Source of the DNA: Cerasicoccus maritimus
Lineage (GTDB): Bacteria > Verrucomicrobiota > Verrucomicrobiia > Opitutales > Cerasicoccaceae
Assembly (NCBI GenBank): GCA_031296935.1
Contig: JAVDPD010000019.1
Coordinates: 31,958 to 95,957 of the forward strand
Length of the DNA: 64,000 bases
Direction of reading: 5' to 3'
Positions 17,066-26,294 of this stretch are shown here, in pieces. The position numbers were made by a program, and so were the translations under genes. How positions within the stretch are numbered: the stretch's first letter is position 1; every line of letters starts with the position of its first letter. The notes beneath the pieces are model-generated. The model had not been told where the DNA came from and did not search any database. It saw only the letters and a list, made by a program, of their open reading frames with translations.

Positions 17066-17131
17066 CTAGAGATAACATGAAGTTGCCGGGTTGAGCAAGT
17101 GCTGGACCCGGCAACTTCATGTTATCTCTAG
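17066..17131. repeat. Perfect 26-bp stem-loop, 14-nt loop
   Basis: The arms 17066-17091 and 17106-17131 are perfectly complementary over 26 bases (left arm starts CTAGAGATAACATGAAG) around a 14-base loop. No T-run follows on either strand, so it is not a standard intrinsic terminator. It occupies the 297-bp space between the histidine kinase and the esterase. The rest of that space shows nothing recognisable. Confidence 0.85.
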
Positions 17132-17239
17132 CTTGGAGATCGGCACAATTTTGCTGGGTGCACTGTTTCTGATCCTACATCACTTCAGCAGTTTACAATT
17201 TTTGTTGAAGTTGGTGAGGTGAGGTTGCTCAATGGTGAT

Positions 17240-18556
17240 ATGCATGTGCCCTTAAAGAAAACCCTGTTGGCAACGCTTGGCTTGACGGCCATTTATTCCT
17301 CGCTCTGGGCGGCTGAATTTAAGATCCGAACGGACCGTGAGGATGGCATTTATCAGCCGGGTGAAAGCGTCATTTGGTCGATTGAGACCGTGAATTTGGA
17401 GGAGGGTGAGGCAGCGCCCAAGTCTGCGCACTATCGCATTTTACTCAATGGCTTGGACGAGTGGTTTAGCGGCGAGATTCCACTGGATTCACAGGGAAAG
17501 GCCTCGATCAGCGGTACTAAGCAGGAGCCCGGGACGCTGCTACTGAAGCTACAGTCAGGCGACGTGAAGGGTAATTCCGGTGCGGCGTTTTCGCCAAAAG
17601 AACTGGCACCCAGTATCGAGCGACCGGCGGACTTTGATGAATTTTGGGCGTCTAAAAAGGCAATGGCCGACTCCGTGGCGCTTAATCCTGTCTTAATTCC
17701 CGAAGAATCGACCAAGGACGGTGTTGAGCTTTGGCAAGTGACGTTGGACAACATCAACGACACCAAGGTCCGTGGTCAATTGGCAAGGCCGGAGAAGGCT
17801 GAGGGCAAATTACCGGCGCTGCTCATTGTGCAATGGGCGGGGGTCTATCCGCTGCAAAAGCCCTGGGCTTGTAATCGTGCAGCTGACGGCTGGCTGACGC
17901 TGAACATTCTTGCGCATGATCTGCCGGTTTACGAAAACAAGGAGTTTTACGCCCAGAAGTCCAAAGGGCCGCTGAAAGGTTACACTGCGCAGGGCAACGA
18001 CGATCGTGAAACGAGTTACTTCTTGCGCATGTATTTGAGCTGCTATCAGGCGGTTCGCTATCTACAGGAGCGTGATGACTGGGATGGGGAAATCCTGGTT
18101 GTCGTCGGCTCGAGCCAAGGCGGCATGCAAACGCTGGTTACGGCGGCGTTGTGTAATGATGTAGTCACGGCGGCCCTGGCCAAGATTCCAGCGGGCTGCG
18201 ATCTCAATGGACCAATGGCAGGCCGCGCGCCGGGTTGGCCCAACTGGTATAACGCGGTGGAAAACAAGGATAAGACCGCAGTGCGCAAGGCGGCCGAATA
18301 TTATGATGTCGTCAATTTCAGCTCGCTAATCGAGTGCCCAACGCTCATCGGCTTGGGCTTGGCGGATATCACTTGCCCGCCGAGTGGTGTTTTTGCTGTC
18401 GCCAACGAAATCGAAGGCCCGGTCGAGCTTGTATCGATGCCGTCGGCCGGCCATAAATCGACCAAGGTGAATCCGCACAAGCCATTTTATGTGGTTGAAA
18501 GCCTCTGGCTCAATACGCTTCGCGAGGGGGGGAATCCTCTCACATCGCAGCAATAG
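17240..18556 (+). CDS. Secreted acetyl xylan esterase-like hydrolase (CE7-like)
   Basis: An exported alpha/beta hydrolase of 438 residues. The ATG at 17240 gives a signal peptide (KKTLLATLGLTAIYSSLWAA); the longer GTG start at 17219 adds seven residues. An N-terminal Ig-like beta domain (about 25-130) precedes the hydrolase. The nucleophile elbow is GSSQGG, the acid Asp lies in GLADITCPPSG and the His in SAGHKS, the order seen in acetyl xylan esterase/cephalosporin deacetylase proteins. It would remove acetyl or similar esters from polysaccharides outside the cytoplasm. Its neighbour GH38 and the AraC gene suggest a carbohydrate-use locus. Substrate unproven. Confidence 0.82.
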   Translation: MHVPLKKTLLATLGLTAIYSSLWAAEFKIRTDREDGIYQPGESVIWSIETVNLEEGEAAPKSAHYRILLNGLDEWFSGEIPLDSQGKASISGTKQEPGTLLLKLQSGDVKGNSGAAFSPKELAPSIERPADFDEFWASKKAMADSVALNPVLIPEESTKDGVELWQVTLDNINDTKVRGQLARPEKAEGKLPALLIVQWAGVYPLQKPWACNRAADGWLTLNILAHDLPVYENKEFYAQKSKGPLKGYTAQGNDDRETSYFLRMYLSCYQAVRYLQERDDWDGEILVVVGSSQGGMQTLVTAALCNDVVTAALAKIPAGCDLNGPMAGRAPGWPNWYNAVENKDKTAVRKAAEYYDVVNFSSLIECPTLIGLGLADITCPPSGVFAVANEIEGPVELVSMPSAGHKSTKVNPHKPFYVVESLWLNTLREGGNPLTSQQ

Positions 18557-18659
18557 ATCTCGAAGTCCCCTTTAATCGGATGCCCTAAAAACTGCTCTAA
18601 ATTGGGCTTGCCCTATAGTGTGGGATTCTTGCCTGCATCCAATAATTAGTGAGGGCTTT

Positions 18660-19502
18660 CTAGGGGAAGCTAGGGATACCGTTTTTAAGGCGATGTTGGC
18701 GTGGGGTGGTGTTGAGCTGTTGCTTGAAGACTTTGTAGAAGTGGCCCAGGTTTTCGTAGCCGCATTCGTGCGCGATATCGACGATTTCTTTCGTCGTGGT
18801 TTCAAGCTGGATGCTCGCCCATTGGATGCGCGCGCGATTGACGATGTCGCGCGGGGTGGTGTTGAGCAGTCGTCGACAATCACGGCTCACGTGCTCGTGG
18901 CTACGCCCAGCAATGCGGACAAACTCCGGGACACCGCCCACGAAATACGGCCAGGACTCAATCTTGCGCACCGCGCGGATCAGCCACTCGGGGCCTTGCG
19001 GGATTTGCGCTTGGTTGTTCACGTGGTTGGCGAGCATAGAGAGTGAGCCGTGGAGAAAGGCGGCTGCGTTGCCCGTGGTTAACCGACCTGCGGCGAGATC
19101 TGTGCCTAGGTGGCGGAGGCGTTCGCGCTCATCGAGGCCGATTTGATATTCGCGATCGGCGATGTCGGGCTGGTCGAAGAAAACTGGTTTGCCCGGGAAG
19201 AACGTATCGCGAATTTGATACCATAGGCGGGAGGGGAAGGCGAAGTTGATAAGGCTGGTGCGCCCATCGGTATCCCACGCCGAAAACCCGTGGATATCGT
19301 CGTGGCGGATCAGGGCGAGGTAGCCCGTTTCCATCAGGCGTGACTGCTCATTGATCGCGTGCTTGCCGCGCCCTCCCTCAATCCAGAAGAATTCATGGTA
19401 GTCTTGGCTATGCAAGTGCGGATGTCCCGTAAACTGATAGTCCCAGACTTCATACGTGCAGCCGTAAGCTTTAGGCCAGTCATGCGTGGAAAGATGACGC
19501 AT
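18660..19502 (-). CDS. AraC-family transcriptional regulator
   Basis: A 280-residue protein with an N-terminal cupin-like sensing domain (HPHLHSQDYHEFFWIEGGRGKHAIN, read in two halves) and a C-terminal pair of AraC helix-turn-helix motifs (FVRIAGRSHEHVSRDCRRLL and EIVDIAHECGYENLGHFYKVFKQ, the latter being the family signature). The ATG at 19502 is preferred over an adjoining TTG. It is divergent from the GH38 gene across 74 bp and convergent with the esterase, so it most likely controls the mannosidase and possibly the esterase in response to a sugar. The effector is unknown. Confidence 0.9.
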   Translation of the reverse strand: MRHLSTHDWPKAYGCTYEVWDYQFTGHPHLHSQDYHEFFWIEGGRGKHAINEQSRLMETGYLALIRHDDIHGFSAWDTDGRTSLINFAFPSRLWYQIRDTFFPGKPVFFDQPDIADREYQIGLDERERLRHLGTDLAAGRLTTGNAAAFLHGSLSMLANHVNNQAQIPQGPEWLIRAVRKIESWPYFVGGVPEFVRIAGRSHEHVSRDCRRLLNTTPRDIVNRARIQWASIQLETTTKEIVDIAHECGYENLGHFYKVFKQQLNTTPRQHRLKNGIPSFP

Positions 19503-19576
19503 CAAGTCAGCGTAAAAAATTACCTTGGCGGCGCAAGATATGTTTTGCGGAATCTGATAAGCTATCTACCATCGAT

Positions 19577-22500
19577 ATGCTTCCGAAACATCACCTCCCC
19601 CAACTGATCCCCAATCGTGTTAACGCGGCTGCTCAAAGGCTGGAAAACGCCATCTGGGCGAACCAGCGTCCGCTCCAAGTTGAGGCCTCGAAGCCCTCGC
19701 CAAAGCAGGTGACACTGGCCGAGGCCAAGAGCCTGAAAATGACCAAGGCACCGCGGGCGTCGTTTTGGGGCAAACTCTTCGACCAGCGTTGGTGCCGTGT
19801 GATTCTGGATGAGCCGACAGATGACAACAGCTGGTTGATCTGGCGCGATCAGGGGGAGGCGACGCTTTACGTGAACGACGAGCCGCATTTCGGCTTCAAC
19901 GTGGCCCACCGCTACTGCCGTTTGCCCAAGGGAGCGACTGAGCTGTGGGTTCAGTCGAGCTGCATTCAAAGCGCAATCTGGCACCCGGAAGCAGCGGGCA
20001 TGGGCGAGAAGGGCAGCTACTTTGAAGGTGCCACGCTGGCGGCTCGCGACTACGAAGCCTGGGATGCCTACCACGACATGAAGTGCCTCGTGGACTTGGC
20101 GATGGATCAACGTGTTCGCGAAAATCCGCTCATTCCACCGCTCAGCGGGGCTGGCCTCCAGCCGGTGGTCGACAGCTATTCGCCGGCCTACCGCAAGCTG
20201 CTCGCGGGCATGGATGCCGCCGTCGATGCGCTCGACCAAAAGGGCGTTGCCGCGATGCGCAAATGCTTGGCCGACGTTTACGCGAGCCTCAAGGCCGACA
20301 AGACTTTTGCCCGTTGCGTGCTGACTGGTCACGCGCACCTGGACCTCGTCTGGATTTGGCCTGAGCGCATGGGCGAACTCAAGGCGGTTAACTTGTTCGC
20401 CACGGCCGACCGTCTGATGGACGAGTATCCTGAATACCGCTTTGCCTACAGTCAGCCCGCAAGTTATGAGGTAATTGCCCGCCGCGAGCCCGGTCTCTAC
20501 CAGCGCACGTTGAAGCGCATTGAGTCCGGCCAATGGCAGGCCACCGGTGCCATGTATGTGGAGTCGGACACGCTGATTGCCTGCGGCGAAGCACTTGCCC
20601 GCAGCTTTGTGCTCGGTCAAAAGGGCTTTGTGGAAATCATTGGCGAGCCGTCCAAGCTGACCTGGCTGCCCGACGTCTTCGGCTACTCGGCCTGCATGCC
20701 GCAGATTATGCAGCAGACCGGCGTGGACTATTTCTTCACCACCAAGATGACATGGAATGCGATCAACCGCTTCCCCCACAGCAGCTTCATCTGGAAGGGC
20801 AACGACGGCTCGGAAGTCCTCGCGCACGTGACGCAGGATTCCGGTTACGTGACCCAAATGGAGATCAGCCACGTGAAGGCGCCGATGAACGCCAACCAGC
20901 AGGCGGCGATCTTCGATAGCTTCCTGCTGCCGACCGGCTACGGCGACGGCGGAGGTGGCGCCACGGACTCCATGCTCGAGCGCGCGCGTCGCCTCGGCAA
21001 TCTGCCGGGCATGCCGTCGATCGAGTGGGATCAGCCTGAGAATTTCTTTGATCAACTGAGCGGCGTTCGCGACCAGTTGCCGACCCACCAGGGCGAGTGT
21101 TATTTGGAATACCATCGCGGCACTTACACGACGCATGGCAACCTGAAGGCCAGCTTCCGCGGCCTCGAGCGTGCAATGCAAGTCGCCGAATCAGTCTCGG
21201 CCGTCACGGGTAAAACCTGGGAAATGGAAACCGCGTGGAAGCGCCTCGTGTTCGCGCAGTTCCACGACTACATTCCGGGCAGCTCGGTGTGGGACGTTTA
21301 TTTGGAAGGCCTGCCGGAGCTCGATGGCCACGCCGCCGAGCAACTCGCCGCCGCCGGTAAGGCGCTGGCGGGTAAGGGCACCGACTGCCTCTTCAACCCG
21401 CACGCCGTGGAGGTCCGCCGTTGGGTGGATGTCGCTGGCCAGCCTGCTTACGTCAGCCTGCCGCCGGTGAGTGGCAAGCCTGTTGCTGAAGCCGTGATCG
21501 AGTCGCCGGAAGCAGTGACTGTGAAGGGCAAGACTGCGAGCAACGGCCTCGTTGAGATTCACCTGAATGCCGCTGGCTGGGTGGATCGCCTGAGCTGGGA
21601 AGGCGTCGATGTGCCGCTAAGCGCGCCGTTGGGGCAACTGGAAATTTATGCCGATGTCGCGGCGAATTTCGAAGCGTGGGACATCGACCGCCACGTGCTT
21701 TCGCTGGGCGAAATTTGCCGCAATAAGCCGACCGTGACGACGGTGGAAGCAGGCGTCCGCGCCGGCTTTGCCGTGACCCGCAAGGTCGGCCAAGCTAGCG
21801 AAGCCACGGTGACCTTCTTGCTCGAGCCGGGCAGCCCGCTGGTCGACATTCGCGTGGACCTGGATTGGCAGGAGCCGGAGTGCTTGATCAAGCTGCTCAT
21901 TCCCACGGAATACGCCGCCGCCAACGCCCGCTTTGGCTCGCCGTTCGGTAGCGTGCTGCGTCCGCAGTTGGCCAGTGGCATGTTGGCCGAAGCCATGTGG
22001 GAGTTGCCGTTTAGCCGCTACCTGGCTGTCTTCGACGAAGGCGAGCGCGAAGGCATGTTTGTCGTGACAGAGTCGAAATACGGTGCCACGGTGCGCGATG
22101 GCGTGATCGGCCTGAGCCTCGTGCGCAGCCCGAAGGTGACCGGTTATGATCGTGGCCACGGCAATGCTTGGCCTGCACATTTGACGCGTCTCAAGGACCT
22201 GCCGACGTGCAGTGACATGGGCCAGCATTCGATCGAGCTGAGCATCGGCCGTTACGACTCCGCTTTGCCGCGTGAGCGTCAGCCCGCGATGCTCGCGGAC
22301 ACGCTCTTCACTGCGCCAGTGGCCTACCAAGGTAAGGCGTTGCCGAGCTGCCTGGAGTCGATTACTGGCGGTGAAACACTCATTCCCGCGTGGGTCAAGC
22401 CGTCGAAGCAAGGCGGCTGGCTGGTGCGTTTGCATGAGGCATCGGGCCAACGCGGCGTCGCGGAATTCCAGTTCAGCGAAGACGTGAAGCTGTTCAAAAC

Positions 22501-22600
22501 GGACATCATCGAAAGCGGCGTCGGCGAGGCGCTCAGTGGTGCCAAGGTGCGTTTCAAGCCCTACGAAATCGTCACGTTGCGCATTGAGCCGTTGACGTAA
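19577..22600 (+). CDS. Alpha-mannosidase, GH38
   Basis: A 1007-residue GH38 enzyme that cleaves alpha-linked mannose. The N-terminal beta region is followed by the catalytic barrel with the zinc-site motif HAHLDLVWIWP (near 252) and the nucleophile region LTWLPDVFGYS (Asp near 366). A histidine-containing QFHDYIPGSSVWDVY segment (near 560) is also typical. A long all-beta C-terminal half closes the protein at the usual family length. There is no signal peptide, so it acts in the cytoplasm on imported mannosides. The divergent AraC gene is the likely regulator. Confidence 0.94.
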   Translation: MLPKHHLPQLIPNRVNAAAQRLENAIWANQRPLQVEASKPSPKQVTLAEAKSLKMTKAPRASFWGKLFDQRWCRVILDEPTDDNSWLIWRDQGEATLYVNDEPHFGFNVAHRYCRLPKGATELWVQSSCIQSAIWHPEAAGMGEKGSYFEGATLAARDYEAWDAYHDMKCLVDLAMDQRVRENPLIPPLSGAGLQPVVDSYSPAYRKLLAGMDAAVDALDQKGVAAMRKCLADVYASLKADKTFARCVLTGHAHLDLVWIWPERMGELKAVNLFATADRLMDEYPEYRFAYSQPASYEVIARREPGLYQRTLKRIESGQWQATGAMYVESDTLIACGEALARSFVLGQKGFVEIIGEPSKLTWLPDVFGYSACMPQIMQQTGVDYFFTTKMTWNAINRFPHSSFIWKGNDGSEVLAHVTQDSGYVTQMEISHVKAPMNANQQAAIFDSFLLPTGYGDGGGGATDSMLERARRLGNLPGMPSIEWDQPENFFDQLSGVRDQLPTHQGECYLEYHRGTYTTHGNLKASFRGLERAMQVAESVSAVTGKTWEMETAWKRLVFAQFHDYIPGSSVWDVYLEGLPELDGHAAEQLAAAGKALAGKGTDCLFNPHAVEVRRWVDVAGQPAYVSLPPVSGKPVAEAVIESPEAVTVKGKTASNGLVEIHLNAAGWVDRLSWEGVDVPLSAPLGQLEIYADVAANFEAWDIDRHVLSLGEICRNKPTVTTVEAGVRAGFAVTRKVGQASEATVTFLLEPGSPLVDIRVDLDWQEPECLIKLLIPTEYAAANARFGSPFGSVLRPQLASGMLAEAMWELPFSRYLAVFDEGEREGMFVVTESKYGATVRDGVIGLSLVRSPKVTGYDRGHGNAWPAHLTRLKDLPTCSDMGQHSIELSIGRYDSALPRERQPAMLADTLFTAPVAYQGKALPSCLESITGGETLIPAWVKPSKQGGWLVRLHEASGQRGVAEFQFSEDVKLFKTDIIESGVGEALSGAKVRFKPYEIVTLRIEPLT

Positions 22601-22712
22601 GCGACGCGGCAAATTGGAAGCCTGTGAGCGAAAACCCAATGCGGCTGGTGCGGAAAAGCACTCGGTCCAGACATTCTGTGCGCGGGTAATTGGCTTACAG
22701 GAATTCCTCCGC

Positions 22713-23813
22713 CTATAGTAGGTGCAGCGGCTTGCCGTCGCACTTGAAGAAGGGATACAGCGCGGGGTTTTTCAGCCCGAAGCGTTGGGTGATGGCGCGG
22801 ATGCGCTCGATGGTTGGCTCGGTCGTGTTGAAGAGGAGGAGGTCGACGTAGGTGGAATTGTGGCCCATGGCGCCGCCGAGGATTTCACCCGCGTGGTCGG
22901 CTGTGAGCGCTTCATCGATGGCGGCTTCGAGGCCGCCGCGAAGGGTGTCTTCCTCGCCCTTGGGCAGGGAATCCGTGTCGAAGGCCAGAAAGGTGAATTG
23001 CGCGCCGGTGCCGGCAATAGGGTCTTCGGCGATACGGCCGCCCTCGCTCAGGAACTCGTTGATGAGCGGGCGATGCCGGGTGCTGCCGACGAGGGTGTCG
23101 GACCGGATAAAGCTGTTGTCCGGCGCGGGGAGGCGGTAGGTGGAGTAGATGCCGCGGGCATCGGGGGCTTCCCAGTTTTGGCAGATGGACTCGACCTCTT
23201 CGCGCAGCTCGTGGATGGGGACGGATTTGGCGAGCTTGTCGTTGCTGATGTGGATGTCGCCAATATGGTTTTCCACGGCGTCCTCGCCGAGGGCCTCGTC
23301 GAGCAGGATGAAAATGATTTGATAGGCGGCATTTTCGGGCAGCTCGCTGAAGCAGGGGTGCCACGCCGAGAGGTTGATCAGCTGGGTGTCGCGCTGAGGG
23401 TGGAGCGTGACCCAGATTTCCTCCGCGCTGATTTTTTGGCCGGCGATTTCCAACTGAATACCGCCATGAAAGTCGGGCGAGGGCTGGCGGCTGGCATAAA
23501 AAGTCCACCCGGGTAGCTCAGGTGCCTGGGCGAGCCAGAAGTTGGTGAGCAAACGCCTGTGTGGGTTGCCCTCTGGTGACAAGGTGAAGGAGTGTCCACC
23601 TTTTTTCTCGGGGCCGGGGCCGAAAACCCAAGCCAAGCCGGGCAGGAGCTCTGCCATTTTCGCGCTGACTTCGTCGCTGAGGTCGGCGCAGCTCCCCGCG
23701 TCGATGGTCTGAGTAAAGCGCTCGGCCTGCGCTGCATACCACGCCCAAAACTGCGCAACGCGCTGGTTGAACGGGGGGATGACTGGCGCTTGGGATTTGC
23801 GACGAAAAAACAT
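22713..23813 (-). CDS. Conserved-looking protein of unknown function
   Basis: A soluble-looking 366-residue protein with no signal peptide or membrane helix. The N-terminal half has AQFWAWYAAQAERFTQTID and a beta-rich middle (GWTFYASRQPSPDFHGG). The C-terminal half contains GAQFTFLAFDTDSLPKGEEDTL and LGGAMGHNSTYVDLLLFN, reminiscent of a duplicated two-layer domain. I cannot name the family. It lies 34 bp downstream of rpiB on the same strand and may be the last gene of that operon. Codon use matches its neighbours. Confidence 0.75.
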   Translation of the reverse strand: MFFRRKSQAPVIPPFNQRVAQFWAWYAAQAERFTQTIDAGSCADLSDEVSAKMAELLPGLAWVFGPGPEKKGGHSFTLSPEGNPHRRLLTNFWLAQAPELPGWTFYASRQPSPDFHGGIQLEIAGQKISAEEIWVTLHPQRDTQLINLSAWHPCFSELPENAAYQIIFILLDEALGEDAVENHIGDIHISNDKLAKSVPIHELREEVESICQNWEAPDARGIYSTYRLPAPDNSFIRSDTLVGSTRHRPLINEFLSEGGRIAEDPIAGTGAQFTFLAFDTDSLPKGEEDTLRGGLEAAIDEALTADHAGEILGGAMGHNSTYVDLLLFNTTEPTIERIRAITQRFGLKNPALYPFFKCDGKPLHLL

Positions 23814-23847
23814 GACGCCGTTTCTATCGACCGATTAGGAAAAATGC

Positions 23848-24294
23848 TTATCGTTCATCTTCAATGGCAGTAATCTTATTGAGACGGCGTTCGTGGCGTT
23901 CGCCACCTGAAAACTCAGTGGCCAGGAAGATACGTGTCATCTTGGAGGCCATGTAGGGCGTGTCGTATTTCTGGCCGAAGCAGATGATGTTGGCGTTATT
24001 GTGGAGGCGGCAGAATTCGGCGGCGTCTTCGTTGTGGCAGACTGCCGCGCGTATGCCGTGGACCTTGTTGGCACTGATGCTGATGCCGATGCCCGTCGTG
24101 CAAATAAGCACGCCGTAGTCGGCCGCGCGGCTGGTGACGTCCTTGGCCACGGCTTCGCCGAAGTCCGGGTAGTCGACGCTGTCGTGGCCATTGGCACCGC
24201 GGTCAATGACTTCATGGCCATCTTCCTGGAGTGTGGCGACAAGCGCGGTTTTCAGGTCGTAGCCGCCGTGGTCGGATCCGATGGAAATCTTCAT
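23848..24294 (-). CDS. rpiB: Ribose-5-phosphate isomerase B
   Basis: RpiB interconverts ribose-5-phosphate and ribulose-5-phosphate in the pentose phosphate pathway. The 148 residues match the family. MKISIGSDHGGYDLK opens the protein with the substrate-binding Asp-His, and CTTGIGISISANKV holds the catalytic Cys and the phosphate loop. NNANIICFGQ is also conserved. It follows the phosphatase gene by three bases, so the two are one operon. The same adjacency (ywlE-ywlF) is known in Bacillus. Confidence 0.96.
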   Translation of the reverse strand: MKISIGSDHGGYDLKTALVATLQEDGHEVIDRGANGHDSVDYPDFGEAVAKDVTSRAADYGVLICTTGIGISISANKVHGIRAAVCHNEDAAEFCRLHNNANIICFGQKYDTPYMASKMTRIFLATEFSGGERHERRLNKITAIEDER

Positions 24295-24297
24295 AAG

Positions 24298-24792
24298 TTA
24301 GGATTGGAGGTAGCGCGGGTATTCCTCGCGCAGAAATGTGAGGAGGCTGGGAATGGCCTCGACCATAGAGTCGCGGCAAAGCTCGTAGGCGTCCAGGTCG
24401 CGGCCGAAAGGGTCGGGGATCTCAATGGAGGCGTCTGGCGGCATGAGCTCGCGGAACAAATACAGGTGCCGCGGGATGTGCTCGAAATGCACCTCAATTA
24501 GCGCGCGGTGGGTCTGTGTCATGCAGAACACGGCAAATGCGCGGTTGAGCATTTCCTGGCTGATCTGCTGGCTCTTGTGGTCGCGCAGATCCAAGCCCAC
24601 GGTGCTGAGCGCCTTAACTGAGTTGAGCGAGGCGGCGTCGCCCGTGTAAGCTGAGACGCCAGCTGAGACGACCTTGAGCTGGTTGACCGGACTTTCTTCG
24701 GCGGCCAGACCATGCGCAAGCAGGCGTTCGCCCATCGGGCTACGGCAGATGTTTGCAGTGCAAACGATGATGATTTGGTCGCGCTCTGACAT
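24298..24792 (-). CDS. Low-molecular-weight protein tyrosine phosphatase
   Basis: A 164-residue cytoplasmic phosphatase with the P-loop CTANICRS near residue 11 and the general acid in EIPDPFGRD near 130. The position that decides specificity in this family is Ile (CTANI). Arginine phosphatases such as YwlE carry Thr there, so tyrosine phosphatase activity is more likely. It sits immediately upstream of rpiB. Targets cannot be told from the sequence. Confidence 0.92.
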   Translation of the reverse strand: MSERDQIIIVCTANICRSPMGERLLAHGLAAEESPVNQLKVVSAGVSAYTGDAASLNSVKALSTVGLDLRDHKSQQISQEMLNRAFAVFCMTQTHRALIEVHFEHIPRHLYLFRELMPPDASIEIPDPFGRDLDAYELCRDSMVEAIPSLLTFLREEYPRYLQS

Positions 24793-24861
24793 AGTTATTT
24801 TCGTTATAACACGGGCTGATGGCCTTGCACTAAAAAACTAGAGCCGCCGCTAAAAAGGACT

Positions 24862-26139
24862 TTATCCTTCGCGGGCGAGTTGGCGCCAGGCGATGTCGCG
24901 GCGGTAGAAGGCGTTCTTCCACTTCACCTGTTCGACCACCTTATAGACGTCTTCCTTGGCCTGCTGGAGGGTGGGGGCGTTGGCCACCACGCCGAGCACG
25001 CGACCGCCGGCGGTCAGGATTTCGCCAGCCTCGTTCTTCACCGTGCCAGCGTGGACGATCGACACGTTGTCCGGCAGCTCAGCCGGGAAAGAGATCACGT
25101 CGCCCTTGTGGTAGGCGTCAGGGTAACCACCGGCGGCCATGACGACGATCATCGAATACTCGTCCTTCACGCGGACCGACTCGGGCTTGAGCTCACCGCG
25201 GGCGCAGTCGAGGATCAGTTGAACGGGGTCTTGCTCCAGCAGCGGCAGGAGGATCTGGCACTCGGGGTCGCCAAAGCGGACGTTGAACTCGACCACCTTG
25301 GGCTGGCCATCGGGCAGCACCATGATGCCGATGTAAAGCGTGCCGCGGTAGTCGATGCCGTCGGCCTTGAGAGCCTTGAGCGTCGGCAGGATGATTTCCT
25401 CGCGGACCTTCTTTTCGACGGCCTCGTCAACCACGGCTGCGGGAGCGTAGGCACCCATGCCGCCGGTGTTGAGGCCGGTGTCGCCTTCGCCCACGCGCTT
25501 GTGGTCCTGGCTGGCTGGCAGCATCACGTAGTCTTCGCCGGAGACCATCAGCATGATGGAGGCTTCCTCGCCGTCCATGAACTCCTCGATGAGAATTTCG
25601 CGCCCGGCGGCGCCAAAGGCGTTCTGGATGAGCATATCCTTGGCGACTGCCTGGGCTTGCTCGAAAGTTTGGCAGATCAGCACGCCTTTGCCCGCGGCGA
25701 GGCCGTTGGCCTTGATGACGATCGGGTAGTCGACGTTACTCAGGTAGTTGACCGACTTGGTGTAGTCAGTAAATTTCTCGCCCCAGGCGGTGGGGATCTT
25801 GTTGTTGATCAGGAAGTCCTTGGTGAAGGTCTTGCTGGCCTCCAGACGGGCGCCATCGAGGTTTGGGCCATAGACGTCAAAACCGGCGGCGCGCAGGGCG
25901 TCGGATGCGCCGACGGCAAGCGGGGCCTCGGGGCCGACAATCACCAGATCGGCCGCAACTTCCTTGGCCAAGGCCACGATTGCCTCGGAGTCGTTCACAT
26001 CGACGGGGCGGCAATCGGCGTCCATCGCCATGCCGCCATTGCCGGGCGCGGCAATGATTTCGTCCACCAGGGGGCTTTTCTTGCAGGCGATGACCAGCGA
26101 GTGCTCACGACCACCAGAACCAATGACCAAAACTTTCAT
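24862..26139 (-). CDS. purD: Phosphoribosylamine-glycine ligase
   Basis: PurD joins glycine to phosphoribosylamine, the second step of purine synthesis, using ATP. The start MKVLVIGSGGREHSL at 26139 is chosen over one six codons upstream because it opens directly on the family's first beta strand. ATP-grasp signatures are visible: KANGLAAGKGVLIC, EEFMDGEEASIMLMVSGEDYV (read in two parts), GGMGAYAPA and VEFNVRFGDPECQ. At 425 residues it has the usual length. It lies 69 bp upstream of the phosphatase-rpiB pair on the same strand and could be co-transcribed. Confidence 0.97.
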   Translation of the reverse strand: MKVLVIGSGGREHSLVIACKKSPLVDEIIAAPGNGGMAMDADCRPVDVNDSEAIVALAKEVAADLVIVGPEAPLAVGASDALRAAGFDVYGPNLDGARLEASKTFTKDFLINNKIPTAWGEKFTDYTKSVNYLSNVDYPIVIKANGLAAGKGVLICQTFEQAQAVAKDMLIQNAFGAAGREILIEEFMDGEEASIMLMVSGEDYVMLPASQDHKRVGEGDTGLNTGGMGAYAPAAVVDEAVEKKVREEIILPTLKALKADGIDYRGTLYIGIMVLPDGQPKVVEFNVRFGDPECQILLPLLEQDPVQLILDCARGELKPESVRVKDEYSMIVVMAAGGYPDAYHKGDVISFPAELPDNVSIVHAGTVKNEAGEILTAGGRVLGVVANAPTLQQAKEDVYKVVEQVKWKNAFYRRDIAWRQLAREG

Positions 26140-26294
26140 GGGGCTGAACAAACACACCTCGCGCGTGGGATGAAAGGAAAAAGCGCAAACTTCTCGTTTT
26201 GGCGGTGCTCATTCCATTAGTATGAACCTGTTCCATAAAATTCTCCTGCTAAGCGGCTGGACATATTCTCCGGCATTTTCCTAACTGGATAGCC

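Noticed and set aside
17066-17131. Standard rho-independent terminator
   Set aside because: No T-run follows either arm; kept only as an unexplained stem-loop.
19562-21181. Long minus-strand open frame of 539 codons
   Set aside because: Antisense to the GH38 gene, with no recognisable domain or start context.
24298-24792. Protein-arginine phosphatase (YwlE type)
   Set aside because: The residue after CTAN is Ile, not the Thr that marks arginine phosphatases.
24880-26220. Plus-strand open frame of 446 codons
   Set aside because: Antisense to purD; purD motifs are full and the frame has only composition-driven sequence.
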